Assembly: GCF_000185385.1 (NCBI RefSeq)
Contig: NZ_GL622296.1
Coordinates: 1,567,354-1,619,683, forward strand
Direction of reading: 5' to 3'
DNA from: Lachnoanaerobaculum saburreum DSM 3986
Lineage (GTDB): Bacteria; Bacillota; Clostridia; Lachnospirales; Lachnospiraceae
DNA length: 52,330 bases
The notes below the pieces were generated by a model. It saw only the letters and a list, made by a program, of their open reading frames with translations. It was not told the DNA's origin and did no database searches. A program made the translations under genes and the position numbers. How positions within the stretch are numbered: position 1 is the first letter of the stretch; every line of letters begins with the position of its first letter. Below, piece after piece: positions 1-8,808 of this stretch.

Positions 1-1
1 A

Positions 2-478
2 ACAATATTGAAATCTACAGATATAATTGACTGTAAAAGTGATTGTGAGACTTATATACAGTTTAATTTAATAAAAATTAAAAAAAACAGTAAAAGTATT
101 GAAATTAAAAACATGAAAAAATTATCTGAATTTATTCAAAAAGAAAAAAATGGAAGAATAACTATTTGTGGAGAAAATGGAAGCGGTAAATCCACTATTC
201 TTGCCGTATTAAAGGAAAAACTTGGTGATGATGCATATTTGTTTAGCCAATATTTAAACTTATATTTTGATGGTTCAGATAGTGATAGTAAGTCAAGTGG
301 AGAGGAAGTGGTTATAAAATTAGAAAATATTTTAAATAAAGTTTATGTAAAATATCTTTTATTGGATGAGTGGGACGCGAATTTGGATAAGCATAATATT
401 TCCATATTGAGTAGTAAAATAGATGATGTAGCAAAGCATAAACTGATAATTGAAGTCAGACATAGGAATAATAAGTAG
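2..478 (+). CDS. ABC-type ATPase domain, C-terminal part (5' end off the window)
   Basis: The reading frame is open to the left edge, so this is probably the end of a longer protein; a TTG at 8 is the first candidate start and has no visible ribosome binding site. Numbering from that TTG, a Walker A motif GENGSGKS lies near residues 55-62, a short signature-like SSGEE near 96-100, a Walker B LLLDEWD near 117-123 followed by a D-loop-like NLD, and a possible switch histidine in VRH near 152. The spacing from Walker A to Walker B is short for an ABC ATPase, so the helical subdomain is reduced. It may be the nucleotide-binding half of an exporter, for example for a peptide. The substrate cannot be told from this fragment. 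No terminator is visible after the stop. Confidence 0.6.
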   Translation, partial: TILKSTDIIDCKSDCETYIQFNLIKIKKNSKSIEIKNMKKLSEFIQKEKNGRITICGENGSGKSTILAVLKEKLGDDAYLFSQYLNLYFDGSDSDSKSSGEEVVIKLENILNKVYVKYLLLDEWDANLDKHNISILSSKIDDVAKHKLIIEVRHRNNK

Positions 479-498
479 GATAATTACAAAAACAATTT

Positions 499-514
499 AT
501 AGACAAGTGTCTAT
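499..514. promoter_or_regulatory. perfect palindrome, candidate TetR-type operator for the MMPL gene
   Basis: ATAGACA-AG-TGTCTAT is a perfect 7+2+7 inverted repeat just upstream of the predicted -35 box of the MMPL exporter gene. The size and symmetry suit a TetR-family dimer, and MMPL exporters are often under such regulators. No regulator gene is adjacent in the window, so the assignment is inference. Confidence 0.45.
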
Positions 515-527
515 TAAAGTTCTAATG

Positions 528-557
528 TTGATATTTACAAATGTGTTGATTTACAAT
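528..557 (+). promoter_or_regulatory. promoter of the MMPL gene
   Basis: TTGATA (528-533) and TACAAT (552-557) are separated by 18 bases, close to the sigma-A consensus and about 45 bases upstream of the ATG at 601. The palindrome at 499-514 lies immediately upstream. Confidence 0.5.
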
Positions 558-600
558 ATACTTACATCTTGTTAATGAAGTTTTAGAGAGGTTAGATGAG

Positions 601-2700
601 ATGAAGGAAACAAACCGAAAGGATTTTGCGGGTTTTATTGTAGATCATAATAAGGGAATAAGAAGAGTTTTTTTGATTTTGCTCTTTATTTCACTGATTT
701 TTACACCATTTGTAAATATAAACTATGATTTGACAAAATATTTGCCTGCAAATGCACCTTCAAAGGCTGCAATAAATAAGATGGAAGAGACATTCGGATA
801 TCCCGGTACTGCAAGATTGATGCTAAAGGATGTGACTATATATGAAGCCAATGCTATGAAGCAGCAGCTTGAAAAAATAGAGGGAGTGGACAGAATACTT
901 TGGCTTGATACCACTGAAAATGTATATGAGTCAAACAGCTTTATGAAGGATGATGATGTATCAGATTACTATAAAGATAATAAGGCTGTAATGGATGTAA
1001 CATTTGTAAAAGGGGATTCAAGTAAGCTTACACATAAAGCCATTGACAAGATTGAAGAAATAATAGGAGATAAGGGATATCTGGTAGGAAGTGCGCCACA
1101 GAATAAATTTACCGAAGAAGAAGTTTCATCACAGATGAATCTTATACTTGCAATAGGTGTAATATTTGTATTTTCGGTACTCCTTGTAACAACCAGTTCA
1201 TGGTTTGAACCTGTGCTTTTTTTAAGTGTTATCGGAACTGCCATATTTATAAACAGAGGTACAAATATATTCTTAAACAGTATTTCATTTATTACAAATA
1301 ATGTATCGGCGGTACTACAGCTTGCAGTGTCTATGGACTATTCAATATTCCTGTTGAATGCCTATAAGGTAGAACAAAAAAAGGAGACAGATAAGACTGT
1401 TGCACTGAAGAATGCACTTAGAACATCTATAAAGACTATTTCAGCCAGTTCGCTTACTACATTTGTCGGTTTTATTGTCTTTGTAATAATGAAGTTTTCA
1501 ATGGGCTTTGACCTTGGCATTGTACTGGCAAAAGGAATTGTATGTTCCATATTTTCTATAGTATTTTTTATGCCTTCACTGATACTTAGCTGGATGCCTA
1601 TTATTGAAAAGACAAGGCATAGAGAATTTTTGCCGGAATTTGACAAGACTTCAAAGTTTGTAAACAAGGTTTCAAAGGGATTTTTTATATTTGCAATGAT
1701 TATACTGATTCCTTCATATGTGGCACAGGGAATGACAAATTTTATGTATGGTAATGATGCGGTAGGTGCAGGAGAAGGTACATTATTATATGAACACAGT
1801 GAGGAGATAAATAAGGTATTCGGAAGGTCAAATCTAAATGTTATATTGGTACCGGCTACCAATAATGTGACTGAGAGGGCATTGGCAGAGAAATTAAAAT
1901 CACTTGACTATGTAAAGAGTGTTACATCTTTGGCGGATACATTGCCTGAGGGAATACCTGAAAGAATCATACCAAGTGATACTGCAAGTCTGTTGCATAA
2001 GGCCGGCTATGCCAGAATGCTTGTATTTACCAAGACAAAGGGTGAGAGTAAGCTTGCATATAAGGCTGCAAATGAGATAAAGCAGATAGTAAACGAGTAT
2101 TATCCGAATGAGAACTATATTACAGGTAATACCTATGCCACTATGGATATGGAAAATATACTGAAGGATGATTATAATAAGGTAAATAATTTATCACTGC
2201 TTGGAGTATTCTTGGTAGTTGCATTCTCATTTAAATCTGTGCTGCTTGCAGTGCTTGCTATGATACCTATTGAGATGGCTATTTTTGTAAATATGAGTTT
2301 TTCATATATATATGGAACAAAGTTGGCTTTTATAGGATATATAGTTGTAAGCAGTATTCAGCTTGGTGCAACTGTAGACTATGCCATACTTTCTATTTCA
2401 AACTATAGAGAGCTTAGAAAGAGACTGAATAAGAAAGAATCTGCAATTAAGATGACCAAGTTCAGTATGCACTCCATACTTACTTCAGGTACAATTCTTG
2501 TAATCTGTGGTTATGTTGTAAGTTTTATTTCAAAGCTTCCCGCAATAGGTCAGCTCGGACATCTGATTGGCAGGGGTGCAATAGTGTCTATGACATTTGT
2601 TATCTTCTTATTGCCTGCACTTCTTATATTATTTGACGGTCTGCTTGTGTGGGAGAATAAAATGATAATTATATTAAAGCAAAAACTTGGAATGAAATAG
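601..2700 (+). CDS. MMPL/RND-superfamily membrane exporter
   Basis: The 699-residue product has the two-fold architecture of MMPL/RND permeases: a transmembrane segment near residues 20-40, a large extracytoplasmic domain (about 45-175), a five- to six-helix bundle (about 180-335), a helix and second extracytoplasmic domain (about 355-530), and a second bundle to the end. The polar segment SMDYSIFLLNAYK after the first bundle and its counterpart TVDYAILSISNYR in the second half match the GxxxDY relay motif that carries the proton-coupling aspartate. Such proteins export lipids, drugs or other hydrophobic compounds using the proton gradient; the substrate here is unknown. The gene stands alone between its own promoter and terminator, and the palindrome upstream suggests local repression. 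Confidence 0.85.
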   Translation: MKETNRKDFAGFIVDHNKGIRRVFLILLFISLIFTPFVNINYDLTKYLPANAPSKAAINKMEETFGYPGTARLMLKDVTIYEANAMKQQLEKIEGVDRILWLDTTENVYESNSFMKDDDVSDYYKDNKAVMDVTFVKGDSSKLTHKAIDKIEEIIGDKGYLVGSAPQNKFTEEEVSSQMNLILAIGVIFVFSVLLVTTSSWFEPVLFLSVIGTAIFINRGTNIFLNSISFITNNVSAVLQLAVSMDYSIFLLNAYKVEQKKETDKTVALKNALRTSIKTISASSLTTFVGFIVFVIMKFSMGFDLGIVLAKGIVCSIFSIVFFMPSLILSWMPIIEKTRHREFLPEFDKTSKFVNKVSKGFFIFAMIILIPSYVAQGMTNFMYGNDAVGAGEGTLLYEHSEEINKVFGRSNLNVILVPATNNVTERALAEKLKSLDYVKSVTSLADTLPEGIPERIIPSDTASLLHKAGYARMLVFTKTKGESKLAYKAANEIKQIVNEYYPNENYITGNTYATMDMENILKDDYNKVNNLSLLGVFLVVAFSFKSVLLAVLAMIPIEMAIFVNMSFSYIYGTKLAFIGYIVVSSIQLGATVDYAILSISNYRELRKRLNKKESAIKMTKFSMHSILTSGTILVICGYVVSFISKLPAIGQLGHLIGRGAIVSMTFVIFLLPALLILFDGLLVWENKMIIILKQKLGMK

Positions 2701-2719
2701 ATATTTATATTATTTTCAC

Positions 2720-2770
2720 AGCGTCATTATATGTTGTTTACTCATATGATGACGCTTTTTATTTTTTTTA
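2720..2770 (+). terminator. rho-independent terminator after the MMPL gene
   Basis: A stem starting AGCGTCAT (2720-2727) and closing ATGACGCT (2749-2756), extended inward by ATATG/CATAT and one T-G pair around a 9-base loop, is followed by a long T-rich run. Confidence 0.85.
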
Positions 2771-2799
2771 AATATATTCAAAAATATTTTAAAAAATGC

Positions 2800-2828
2800 T
2801 TGACAATAAAAAGGTAGTCTGTTATAGT
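2800..2828 (+). promoter_or_regulatory. promoter of clpB
   Basis: TTGACA (2800-2805), a 17-base spacer and TATAGT (2823-2828) make a strong sigma-A promoter. No CIRCE element (TTAGCACTC inverted repeat) and no CtsR heptad direct repeat is visible, which is unusual for clpB in a Firmicute. Confidence 0.8.
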
Positions 2829-2863
2829 ACATATATAACAAAGAAAATAAAGGTGGTGAGAAA

Positions 2864-5455
2864 ATGAACATTAGCAAGTTTACGCAAAAGTCCATTGAGG
2901 CCGTTCAGAATATGGAAAAGGTTGCTGCTACTCATGGTAATCAGCAAATCGAGCAGATACATCTGTTGGCATCACTGTTAGATATAGATGGCTCATTGAT
3001 AGTCAATCTTATAAAGAAAATGGGTATCAATGAAATTGAATTTAGAAATGAAGTTGAGGCTGCTATTGAAAAACTTCCAAAGGTCAGCGGCGGTCAAAGC
3101 TATATAGGCAATGATTTAAATAAAATATTGATAACAGCTGAGGATGTTGCAAAGAGTATGGGAGATGAATATGTCTCTGTAGAGCATATTTTCTTAAATA
3201 TGATTGAGAATCCTTCATCTGATATAGCACAGATTTTTAGAATGTACGGCATTGATAAGGATAAATTCTTAAAGGTGCTTTCAGAAGTCAGAGGTAATCA
3301 AAGAGTTGTTTCAGACAATCCCGAAGCGACATATGATACACTTAATAAGTACGGTTATGACTTGGTTGAGCGTGCAAGAGCTCAAAAGCTTGATCCTGTA
3401 ATAGGTAGAGACAGCGAGATAAGGAATGTAGTAAGAATACTTAGCCGTAAGACTAAGAACAATCCTGTACTTATAGGTGAGCCGGGTGTAGGTAAAACTG
3501 CGGTAGTAGAGGGGCTTGCGGGCAGAATAGTGGCCGGTGATGTTCCGAACAATCTGAAAGATAAGAGGCTTTTTGCACTTGATATGGGCGCACTTATAGC
3601 AGGTGCCAAGTACAGAGGTGAGTTTGAGGAGAGGCTTAAGGCTGTACTTGATGAAGTAAAGAAATCAAACGGAGAGATAATACTTTTCATTGATGAGCTT
3701 CATACAATAGTAGGTGCGGGTAAGACTGAGGGAAGCATGGATGCGGGAAATATGTTAAAGCCTATGCTTGCAAGAGGCGAGTTGCATTGTATCGGTGCTA
3801 CTACACTTGACGAGTACAGAAAGTATATTGAAAAAGATCCGGCACTTGAGAGAAGATTTCAGCCTGTACTTGTAGAGGAACCTTCTGTAGAGGATACAAT
3901 ATCCATACTTCGTGGACTTAAGGAAAGGTATGAAAGTTATCATGGTGTTAAGATAACGGACGGTGCGCTGGTAAGTGCAGCGGTACTTTCAGACAGATAT
4001 ATCAGTGACAGGTTTTTGCCTGATAAGGCAATCGACCTTGTAGATGAGGCATGTGCCCTTATAAAGACAGAGCTTAACTCGGTTCCTACAGAGATTGACG
4101 AGTTAAACAGAAAGCAGATGCAGCTTCAGATAGAAGAAACCGCGCTGAAAAAAGAGGATGACAATCTTTCAAAAGAAAGACTTGAGGCACTCCAAAAAGA
4201 GTTGGCGGAGGTCAATGACGAGCTTAACGCCGCAAAGTCAAAGTGGGAAAATGAAAAGAAAAGTGTTGAGGGACTTGCAAAGCTCAGAGGTGAAATAGAC
4301 GAGGTAAACAGGCAGATAAGTGCCGCAAAACAAAGCTATGACCTTAACAAGGCGGCAGAGTTGCAGTACGGTAAGTTACCTGAACTTAAAAAGCGGTTAC
4401 AGGCTGAAGAAGAGAAGGTAAAGAAAGAAGATTTAAGCCTGCTTCGTGAGTCGGTTACAGATGATGAGATTGCAAGGATTATATCAAGATGGACAAATAT
4501 CCCTGTATCAAAGTTAAATGAGAGTGAAAGAGAAAAGACACTTCATCTTGCGGATACTTTGCATGAGAGGGTAATAGGACAGGATGAAGCTGTTGATAAG
4601 GTTACAGATGCTATCATCCGTTCAAGAGCCGGTATCAAGGATCCGTCAAAACCTATAGGATCATTCCTGTTCCTCGGACCTACAGGTGTAGGTAAGACAG
4701 AGCTTGCAAAATCACTTGCAAGGGCGTTGTTTGATGATGAGAACAATATGATAAGAATTGATATGAGTGAGTACATGGAGAAGTTCTCCGTGAGCAGACT
4801 TATAGGAGCTCCTCCGGGATATGTAGGATATGATGAGGGCGGTCAGCTTACAGAGGCTGTCAGAAGAAAGCCTTATTCTGTAGTACTCTTTGATGAGATT
4901 GAGAAGGCACATCCTGATGTATTTAATGTACTTTTACAGGTATTGGATGACGGTAGAGTTACAGACTCTCTCGGTAAGACAGTAGACTTTAAGAATACTA
5001 TCATCATTATGACATCAAATATCGGCTCGGCATATTTGCTTGACGGTATCAATACCTATGGTGATATCAGTGATAATGCCAGAGATAAGGTTATGAATGA
5101 GCTTAGAAACAGCTTCAGGCCGGAATTCCTTAACAGACTTGATGAGATTATCATGTTTAAGCCTCTTACAAAGGACAATATAGGCGGTATTATAAGTCTG
5201 CTTATTGATGAGCTTAATTTAAGGCTTAAGGATAAGGAACTTACGGTAGAACTCAGTGATGCCGCCAAGAATTATATTATTGACAACGGCTATGACCCTG
5301 CATACGGTGCCAGACCGTTAAAGAGATATCTGCAAAAGAATGTAGAGACAATGGTTGCAAAACTGATACTTTCTGACGGTGAGCTTAGGGCAAAGGATAT
5401 TATATATATTGACCTTGATCCTTATAATGAGCTTACTGCGACTGTAAAAAAATAA
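2864..5455 (+). CDS. clpB: ATP-dependent disaggregase ClpB
   Basis: This 863-residue protein has the full ClpB layout: an N-terminal Clp repeat domain (about 1-145), AAA+ domain 1 with Walker A GEPGVGKT near 205-212, a coiled-coil middle domain (about 405-520, rich in K, E and L) that distinguishes ClpB from ClpA/ClpC, AAA+ domain 2 with Walker A GPTGVGKT near 605-612, and a C-terminal small domain. The conserved [18 protein letters not shown] and [17 protein letters not shown] stretches are intact, and length equals the family norm. ClpB works with DnaK to pull polypeptides out of aggregates after heat stress. The start is fixed by the ribosome binding site AAGGTGGTGAG. It is monocistronic, flanked by terminators on both sides. 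Confidence 0.97.
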   Translation: MNISKFTQKSIEAVQNMEKVAATHGNQQIEQIHLLASLLDIDGSLIVNLIKKMGINEIEFRNEVEAAIEKLPKVSGGQSYIGNDLNKILITAEDVAKSMGDEYVSVEHIFLNMIENPSSDIAQIFRMYGIDKDKFLKVLSEVRGNQRVVSDNPEATYDTLNKYGYDLVERARAQKLDPVIGRDSEIRNVVRILSRKTKNNPVLIGEPGVGKTAVVEGLAGRIVAGDVPNNLKDKRLFALDMGALIAGAKYRGEFEERLKAVLDEVKKSNGEIILFIDELHTIVGAGKTEGSMDAGNMLKPMLARGELHCIGATTLDEYRKYIEKDPALERRFQPVLVEEPSVEDTISILRGLKERYESYHGVKITDGALVSAAVLSDRYISDRFLPDKAIDLVDEACALIKTELNSVPTEIDELNRKQMQLQIEETALKKEDDNLSKERLEALQKELAEVNDELNAAKSKWENEKKSVEGLAKLRGEIDEVNRQISAAKQSYDLNKAAELQYGKLPELKKRLQAEEEKVKKEDLSLLRESVTDDEIARIISRWTNIPVSKLNESEREKTLHLADTLHERVIGQDEAVDKVTDAIIRSRAGIKDPSKPIGSFLFLGPTGVGKTELAKSLARALFDDENNMIRIDMSEYMEKFSVSRLIGAPPGYVGYDEGGQLTEAVRRKPYSVVLFDEIEKAHPDVFNVLLQVLDDGRVTDSLGKTVDFKNTIIIMTSNIGSAYLLDGINTYGDISDNARDKVMNELRNSFRPEFLNRLDEIIMFKPLTKDNIGGIISLLIDELNLRLKDKELTVELSDAAKNYIIDNGYDPAYGARPLKRYLQKNVETMVAKLILSDGELRAKDIIYIDLDPYNELTATVKK

Positions 5456-5471
5456 GTTGTGACATGTTTAA

Positions 5472-5498
5472 AGAGTCGGGAGACCGGCTCTTTTTTTT
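5472..5498 (+). terminator. terminator after clpB
   Basis: AGAGTCGG pairs with CCGGCTCT around a GAGA tetraloop (one T-G pair) and is followed by eight T residues. It lies upstream of the chosen cardiolipin synthase start and argues against a longer N-terminus of that protein. Confidence 0.88.
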
Positions 5499-5518
5499 AT
5501 ACCAAAATTAGACATTTG

Positions 5519-5527
5519 TGGTATAAT
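5519..5527 (+). promoter_or_regulatory. extended -10 promoter of the cls operon
   Basis: TGGTATAAT is a perfect extended -10 (TGn plus TATAAT). No good -35 is seen at the usual distance, which is tolerated with an extended -10. It sits between the clpB terminator and the cls start. Confidence 0.6.
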
Positions 5528-5575
5528 GAAGCGGATTGTATTTTAAGAAATCAGAATTTCTCAAGTAGGAGTTTT

Positions 5576-7054
5576 ATGTTTGAATTTTTTAAGACCGGAC
5601 ATTTTGCCTTTGTGCATTTGTTTTATTTGAATTTAATATTATCCGTTGTAATTGTTTTCTTCCAAAGAAGAGAACCGAGGACTGTGTGGACATGGCTTTT
5701 GGCACTGAACTTTCTGCCTGTAGTCGGTATTATACTGTATCTGCTTATAGGTCAGGACTACAGAAAGTCTAAAATGTTTAAGATAAAAAATGTTGAGGAC
5801 AGTATAAGAAAGGCTGCAATAAAACAGGAAAAGTTTTTTGCCAACAATGACAGGGTATTAAACGATCCTTATACAAAGGATTATCAAAGGCAGATGCAGT
5901 ACAATCTGATGTCGGGCGGCTCACTTATGACCATGAAGAATACTTTAACTGTATTTAAAGACGGCAATGATAAGTTTGATGCACTGATTGATGATATAAA
6001 AAATGCCAAGGAGTATATTCATTTACAATATTATATAATAAAAAATGACTACCTCTTTAGAAATATATCAAGAGAACTTATAAAAAAGGCCGATGAAGGA
6101 GTGGAGGTAAGAGTACTGTTTGACGGAATGGGCGGCAGATTTATGTCAAAAAAAATTTTAGACAATATGAAGGCTCATAAGATCAAAATAGGTATATTCT
6201 TTCCCGCTGCACTTGGTAAGGTAAACTTTCGTATAAATTATAGAAACCATAGGAAGATAGCTGTTATTGACGGAAAAATAGGCTATGTGGGCGGCTTCAA
6301 TATAGGAAAGGAGTATGTGGACGGATCAAAGAAGTTCGGACATTGGAGAGACACGCATCTAAGAATAGAGGGTGAGGCGGTAAATGGGCTTGAACTTAGA
6401 TTCGGTCTTGACTGGAATTATGCCACTAAGGAAGATATATTTGACATTGACAGATATTTTAAGCCGCTTGAGGAGATGAACATTGTTCCTAAAAACGGTG
6501 ATGATATTCTTAGAATGCAGATAATATCAAGCGGTCCCGATTCGGAGACTAAGCTGATTAGAGACAATTATATAGAGATTATTAACCATGCAAAGGATCA
6601 TGTGTATATTCACACGCCATATTTTATACCTGATGAAGCTTTTATGAGTGCATTAAATATAGCAGCCAGATCAGGTGTGGATGTCAGGCTTATGATACCA
6701 TGTATGCCTGATCATCCGTTTGTATATTCGGCTACTCTTAGTTGGGCGGGTACACTGCTTGAGGCGGGTGGAAAGGTTTACACTTATGAAAAAGGATTTC
6801 TGCATGCAAAATCTGTGATGGCGGATAACAGAGTATCCTGTGTCGGAACTGCAAATATGGATATCAGAAGTTTTGAATTAAATTTTGAGGTTAATGCCAT
6901 GATCTATGACGATAAAGTTACAGGGGAACTTGAAGATAATTTCATGAGAGATATTTATGATTCAAAGGAATACACATTTGAAATGTATAAGAATCGCTCA
7001 CTTGTGCAAAGAATAAAGGAGCAGGTGAGCAGGCTCCTAAGCCCATTACTATAA
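5576..7054 (+). CDS. cls: cardiolipin synthase (phospholipase D family)
   Basis: The protein condenses phosphatidylglycerol molecules into cardiolipin at the membrane. The ATG at 5576 is preferred because it follows AGTAGGAG and starts the normal N-terminus; a longer in-frame version from 5459 would run back through the clpB terminator. The 492-residue product begins with two transmembrane helices (about 8-30 and 40-60), the second followed by the family motif LIGQDYRKSK. Two phospholipase D motifs are present: HRKIAVID near residue 225 and HAKSVMAD near 410, each followed by the usual GG/GTAN segment. It is the first gene of a tightly spaced series (gap of 16 to the next gene) leading to polyphosphate kinase. 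Confidence 0.93.
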   Translation: MFEFFKTGHFAFVHLFYLNLILSVVIVFFQRREPRTVWTWLLALNFLPVVGIILYLLIGQDYRKSKMFKIKNVEDSIRKAAIKQEKFFANNDRVLNDPYTKDYQRQMQYNLMSGGSLMTMKNTLTVFKDGNDKFDALIDDIKNAKEYIHLQYYIIKNDYLFRNISRELIKKADEGVEVRVLFDGMGGRFMSKKILDNMKAHKIKIGIFFPAALGKVNFRINYRNHRKIAVIDGKIGYVGGFNIGKEYVDGSKKFGHWRDTHLRIEGEAVNGLELRFGLDWNYATKEDIFDIDRYFKPLEEMNIVPKNGDDILRMQIISSGPDSETKLIRDNYIEIINHAKDHVYIHTPYFIPDEAFMSALNIAARSGVDVRLMIPCMPDHPFVYSATLSWAGTLLEAGGKVYTYEKGFLHAKSVMADNRVSCVGTANMDIRSFELNFEVNAMIYDDKVTGELEDNFMRDIYDSKEYTFEMYKNRSLVQRIKEQVSRLLSPLL

Positions 7055-7070
7055 TGAGAGGAAGTTTTAT

Positions 7071-7823
7071 ATGATAAAGTTTATTTTAGTAGCACTTGGA
7101 CTGTTTTTGTACCTAGTACTATTTATACCGGCAATGCTTATATTATTAATTGTAAGGAAGTTCAGACCTGATATTTCAACATCTGTCGCACAGGGTATGG
7201 TAAGTGCGGTGTTTAGACTGATGATATTCATAACAGGTTCAAAAGTAGAGGTCAGGGGAAGTGAAAATATACCTGAAAACGGAGGAGTACTGTTTGTAAG
7301 TAATCACAGAAGCTATTTTGATATTCTTACAGGCTATGGATATACAAAGAAACCGCTTGGATTTGTGTCAAAATATGAAATGATTCATGCGCCGCTGCTT
7401 AAACAGTGGATGGATTTGTTGAATTGTCTGTTTTTAAACAGAAAGGATATTAAGCAGGGGCTGAAAACTATATTAAAGGGTATTGATCAAGTAAAGTCAG
7501 GTGTTTCAGTGTGGATTTGTCCGGAAGGCGGCAGAAATATGAATCCCGATGTCACCAATGTAAAAGAGTTTAAAGAAGGATCTCTAAAGATTGCAGAAAA
7601 GGGCAAGGTACCTATAGTGCCTGTAGCAATATACGGTACTTATGAGATATGGGAAGAACATCTGCCTTATATGAAAAAGAGCAAAGTGATAATAGAGTAC
7701 GGAAATCCTATTATCATAGATGAATTAACTGATAACGAAAAGAAAAAGCTTGGAGCATATACCAGAAGTAAGATAGTAGATATGCTTGAAAATATCGTAA
7801 AAGAAAAGAAAGCTCATAAGTAA
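7071..7823 (+). CDS. plsC: 1-acyl-sn-glycerol-3-phosphate acyltransferase (PlsC family)
   Basis: Acyltransferases of this family transfer an acyl chain to lysophosphatidic acid to make phosphatidic acid, the precursor of membrane phospholipids. The 250-residue product has an N-terminal hydrophobic helix (about 5-27), the catalytic motif NHRSYFD (NHx4D) near 77-83, and the substrate-binding motif PEGGRN near 149-154, followed by VPIVPVAIYGTYE. Length is normal. Its place directly behind cardiolipin synthase makes a phospholipid pair. The next start codon follows the stop after one base, so coupled translation is likely. Confidence 0.9.
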   Translation: MIKFILVALGLFLYLVLFIPAMLILLIVRKFRPDISTSVAQGMVSAVFRLMIFITGSKVEVRGSENIPENGGVLFVSNHRSYFDILTGYGYTKKPLGFVSKYEMIHAPLLKQWMDLLNCLFLNRKDIKQGLKTILKGIDQVKSGVSVWICPEGGRNMNPDVTNVKEFKEGSLKIAEKGKVPIVPVAIYGTYEIWEEHLPYMKKSKVIIEYGNPIIIDELTDNEKKKLGAYTRSKIVDMLENIVKEKKAHK

Positions 7824-7824
7824 T

Positions 7825-8799
7825 ATGCAAAAACTTGAAGATATAAAAGAGAAACTGGATGAGATTGATAAGGATATAATAGGGCTGATAGATAAAAAGA
7901 GAGAACTTTCAAAGCTTATATCAGAGATAAGCTATGATGACAGACCTGTCGGATTCAGTTGTAAGGAGTATATGGATCTTGATATAAAAAGAGTAGTGTA
8001 TCAAGGCGTGGAAGGTGCATACTCACATATAGTTACAAGAAAGCTTTTCCCTGATGTGGAGGCGGAGAATGTAAATACCTTTGAAGATGCGATAAATGAG
8101 GTGTTAAAAGGCAAAGCAAAATATTGTATAATTCCTATTGAAAATTCATCAGCCGGAATAGTAAGTGATGTCTATGACTTGCTTTTAAAAAAGGATGTTG
8201 TGATTGTGGCGGAATATGACCTTAATATAAGTCATTGCCTTTTGGGAGTAAGAGGAGCTAAGCTTAGTGATATAAAGACCATATATTCACATCCACAGGC
8301 ACTTATGCAATGTGGTGCTTATCTGAAGGAGCATTCAAACTGGAGCCAGATAAGTTTTTTAAACACGGCCGTTGCCGCAAAAAAGGTAAGAGATGACAAA
8401 GATATTTCACAGGCCGCTATAGCTTCCAAACTGTCGGCGGATCTATACGGTCTTGAAATTTTGGATAGAGGAATCAATAGAAACACCAATAATACCACAA
8501 GGTTTGTAGTATTAAGTAAGGAGAAGATTTTTTCAAAAGCTTCCGATAAATTGAGTTTAATACTTGAGCTGCCACATGAAAAAGGTATGCTTTACAATAT
8601 CTTAGGTATTTTTGTACTTAACGGGTTAAATCTTGTTAAGGTGGAATCAAGACCGATACCTGAAAAGACTTTTGAGTACAGGTTCTTTATTGATATTGAG
8701 GGAAATTTAAGTTCGCCAAATGTTTCAAATGTACTTGAGATACTGAAGAAAAAAATTACATTTTTAAAGGTTTTAGGCAATTATTGTTCAACAAAGTAA
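7825..8799 (+). CDS. pheA: prephenate dehydratase with a shortened chorismate mutase segment
   Basis: Prephenate dehydratase converts prephenate to phenylpyruvate in phenylalanine synthesis. Residues 1-55 resemble only the first helix of an AroQ chorismate mutase (LDEIDKDIIGLIDKKRELS); the dehydratase domain then starts at about 56 (VVYQGVEGAYSH) and carries the TRF catalytic motif (NNTTRFVVL) near 225. A C-terminal ACT domain (about 238-320) contains the ESRP motif for phenylalanine feedback binding. Bifunctional P-proteins of this group are usually about 370-380 residues; this one has 324, and the missing part corresponds to helices 2 and 3 of the mutase, which hold catalytic residues. Mutase activity is therefore doubtful, while dehydratase activity looks intact. 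Confidence 0.88.
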   Translation: MQKLEDIKEKLDEIDKDIIGLIDKKRELSKLISEISYDDRPVGFSCKEYMDLDIKRVVYQGVEGAYSHIVTRKLFPDVEAENVNTFEDAINEVLKGKAKYCIIPIENSSAGIVSDVYDLLLKKDVVIVAEYDLNISHCLLGVRGAKLSDIKTIYSHPQALMQCGAYLKEHSNWSQISFLNTAVAAKKVRDDKDISQAAIASKLSADLYGLEILDRGINRNTNNTTRFVVLSKEKIFSKASDKLSLILELPHEKGMLYNILGIFVLNGLNLVKVESRPIPEKTFEYRFFIDIEGNLSSPNVSNVLEILKKKITFLKVLGNYCSTK

Positions 8800-8808
8800 G
8801 GAGTATAT

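Noticed and set aside
2806-2863. CIRCE or CtsR operator before clpB
   Set aside because: Neither the TTAGCACTC inverted repeat nor tandem GGTCAAA heptads are present.
5459-5575. Longer N-terminus for cardiolipin synthase starting at 5459
   Set aside because: It would be translated from the clpB terminator hairpin and promoter; the ATG at 5576 has a ribosome binding site and begins the normal protein.
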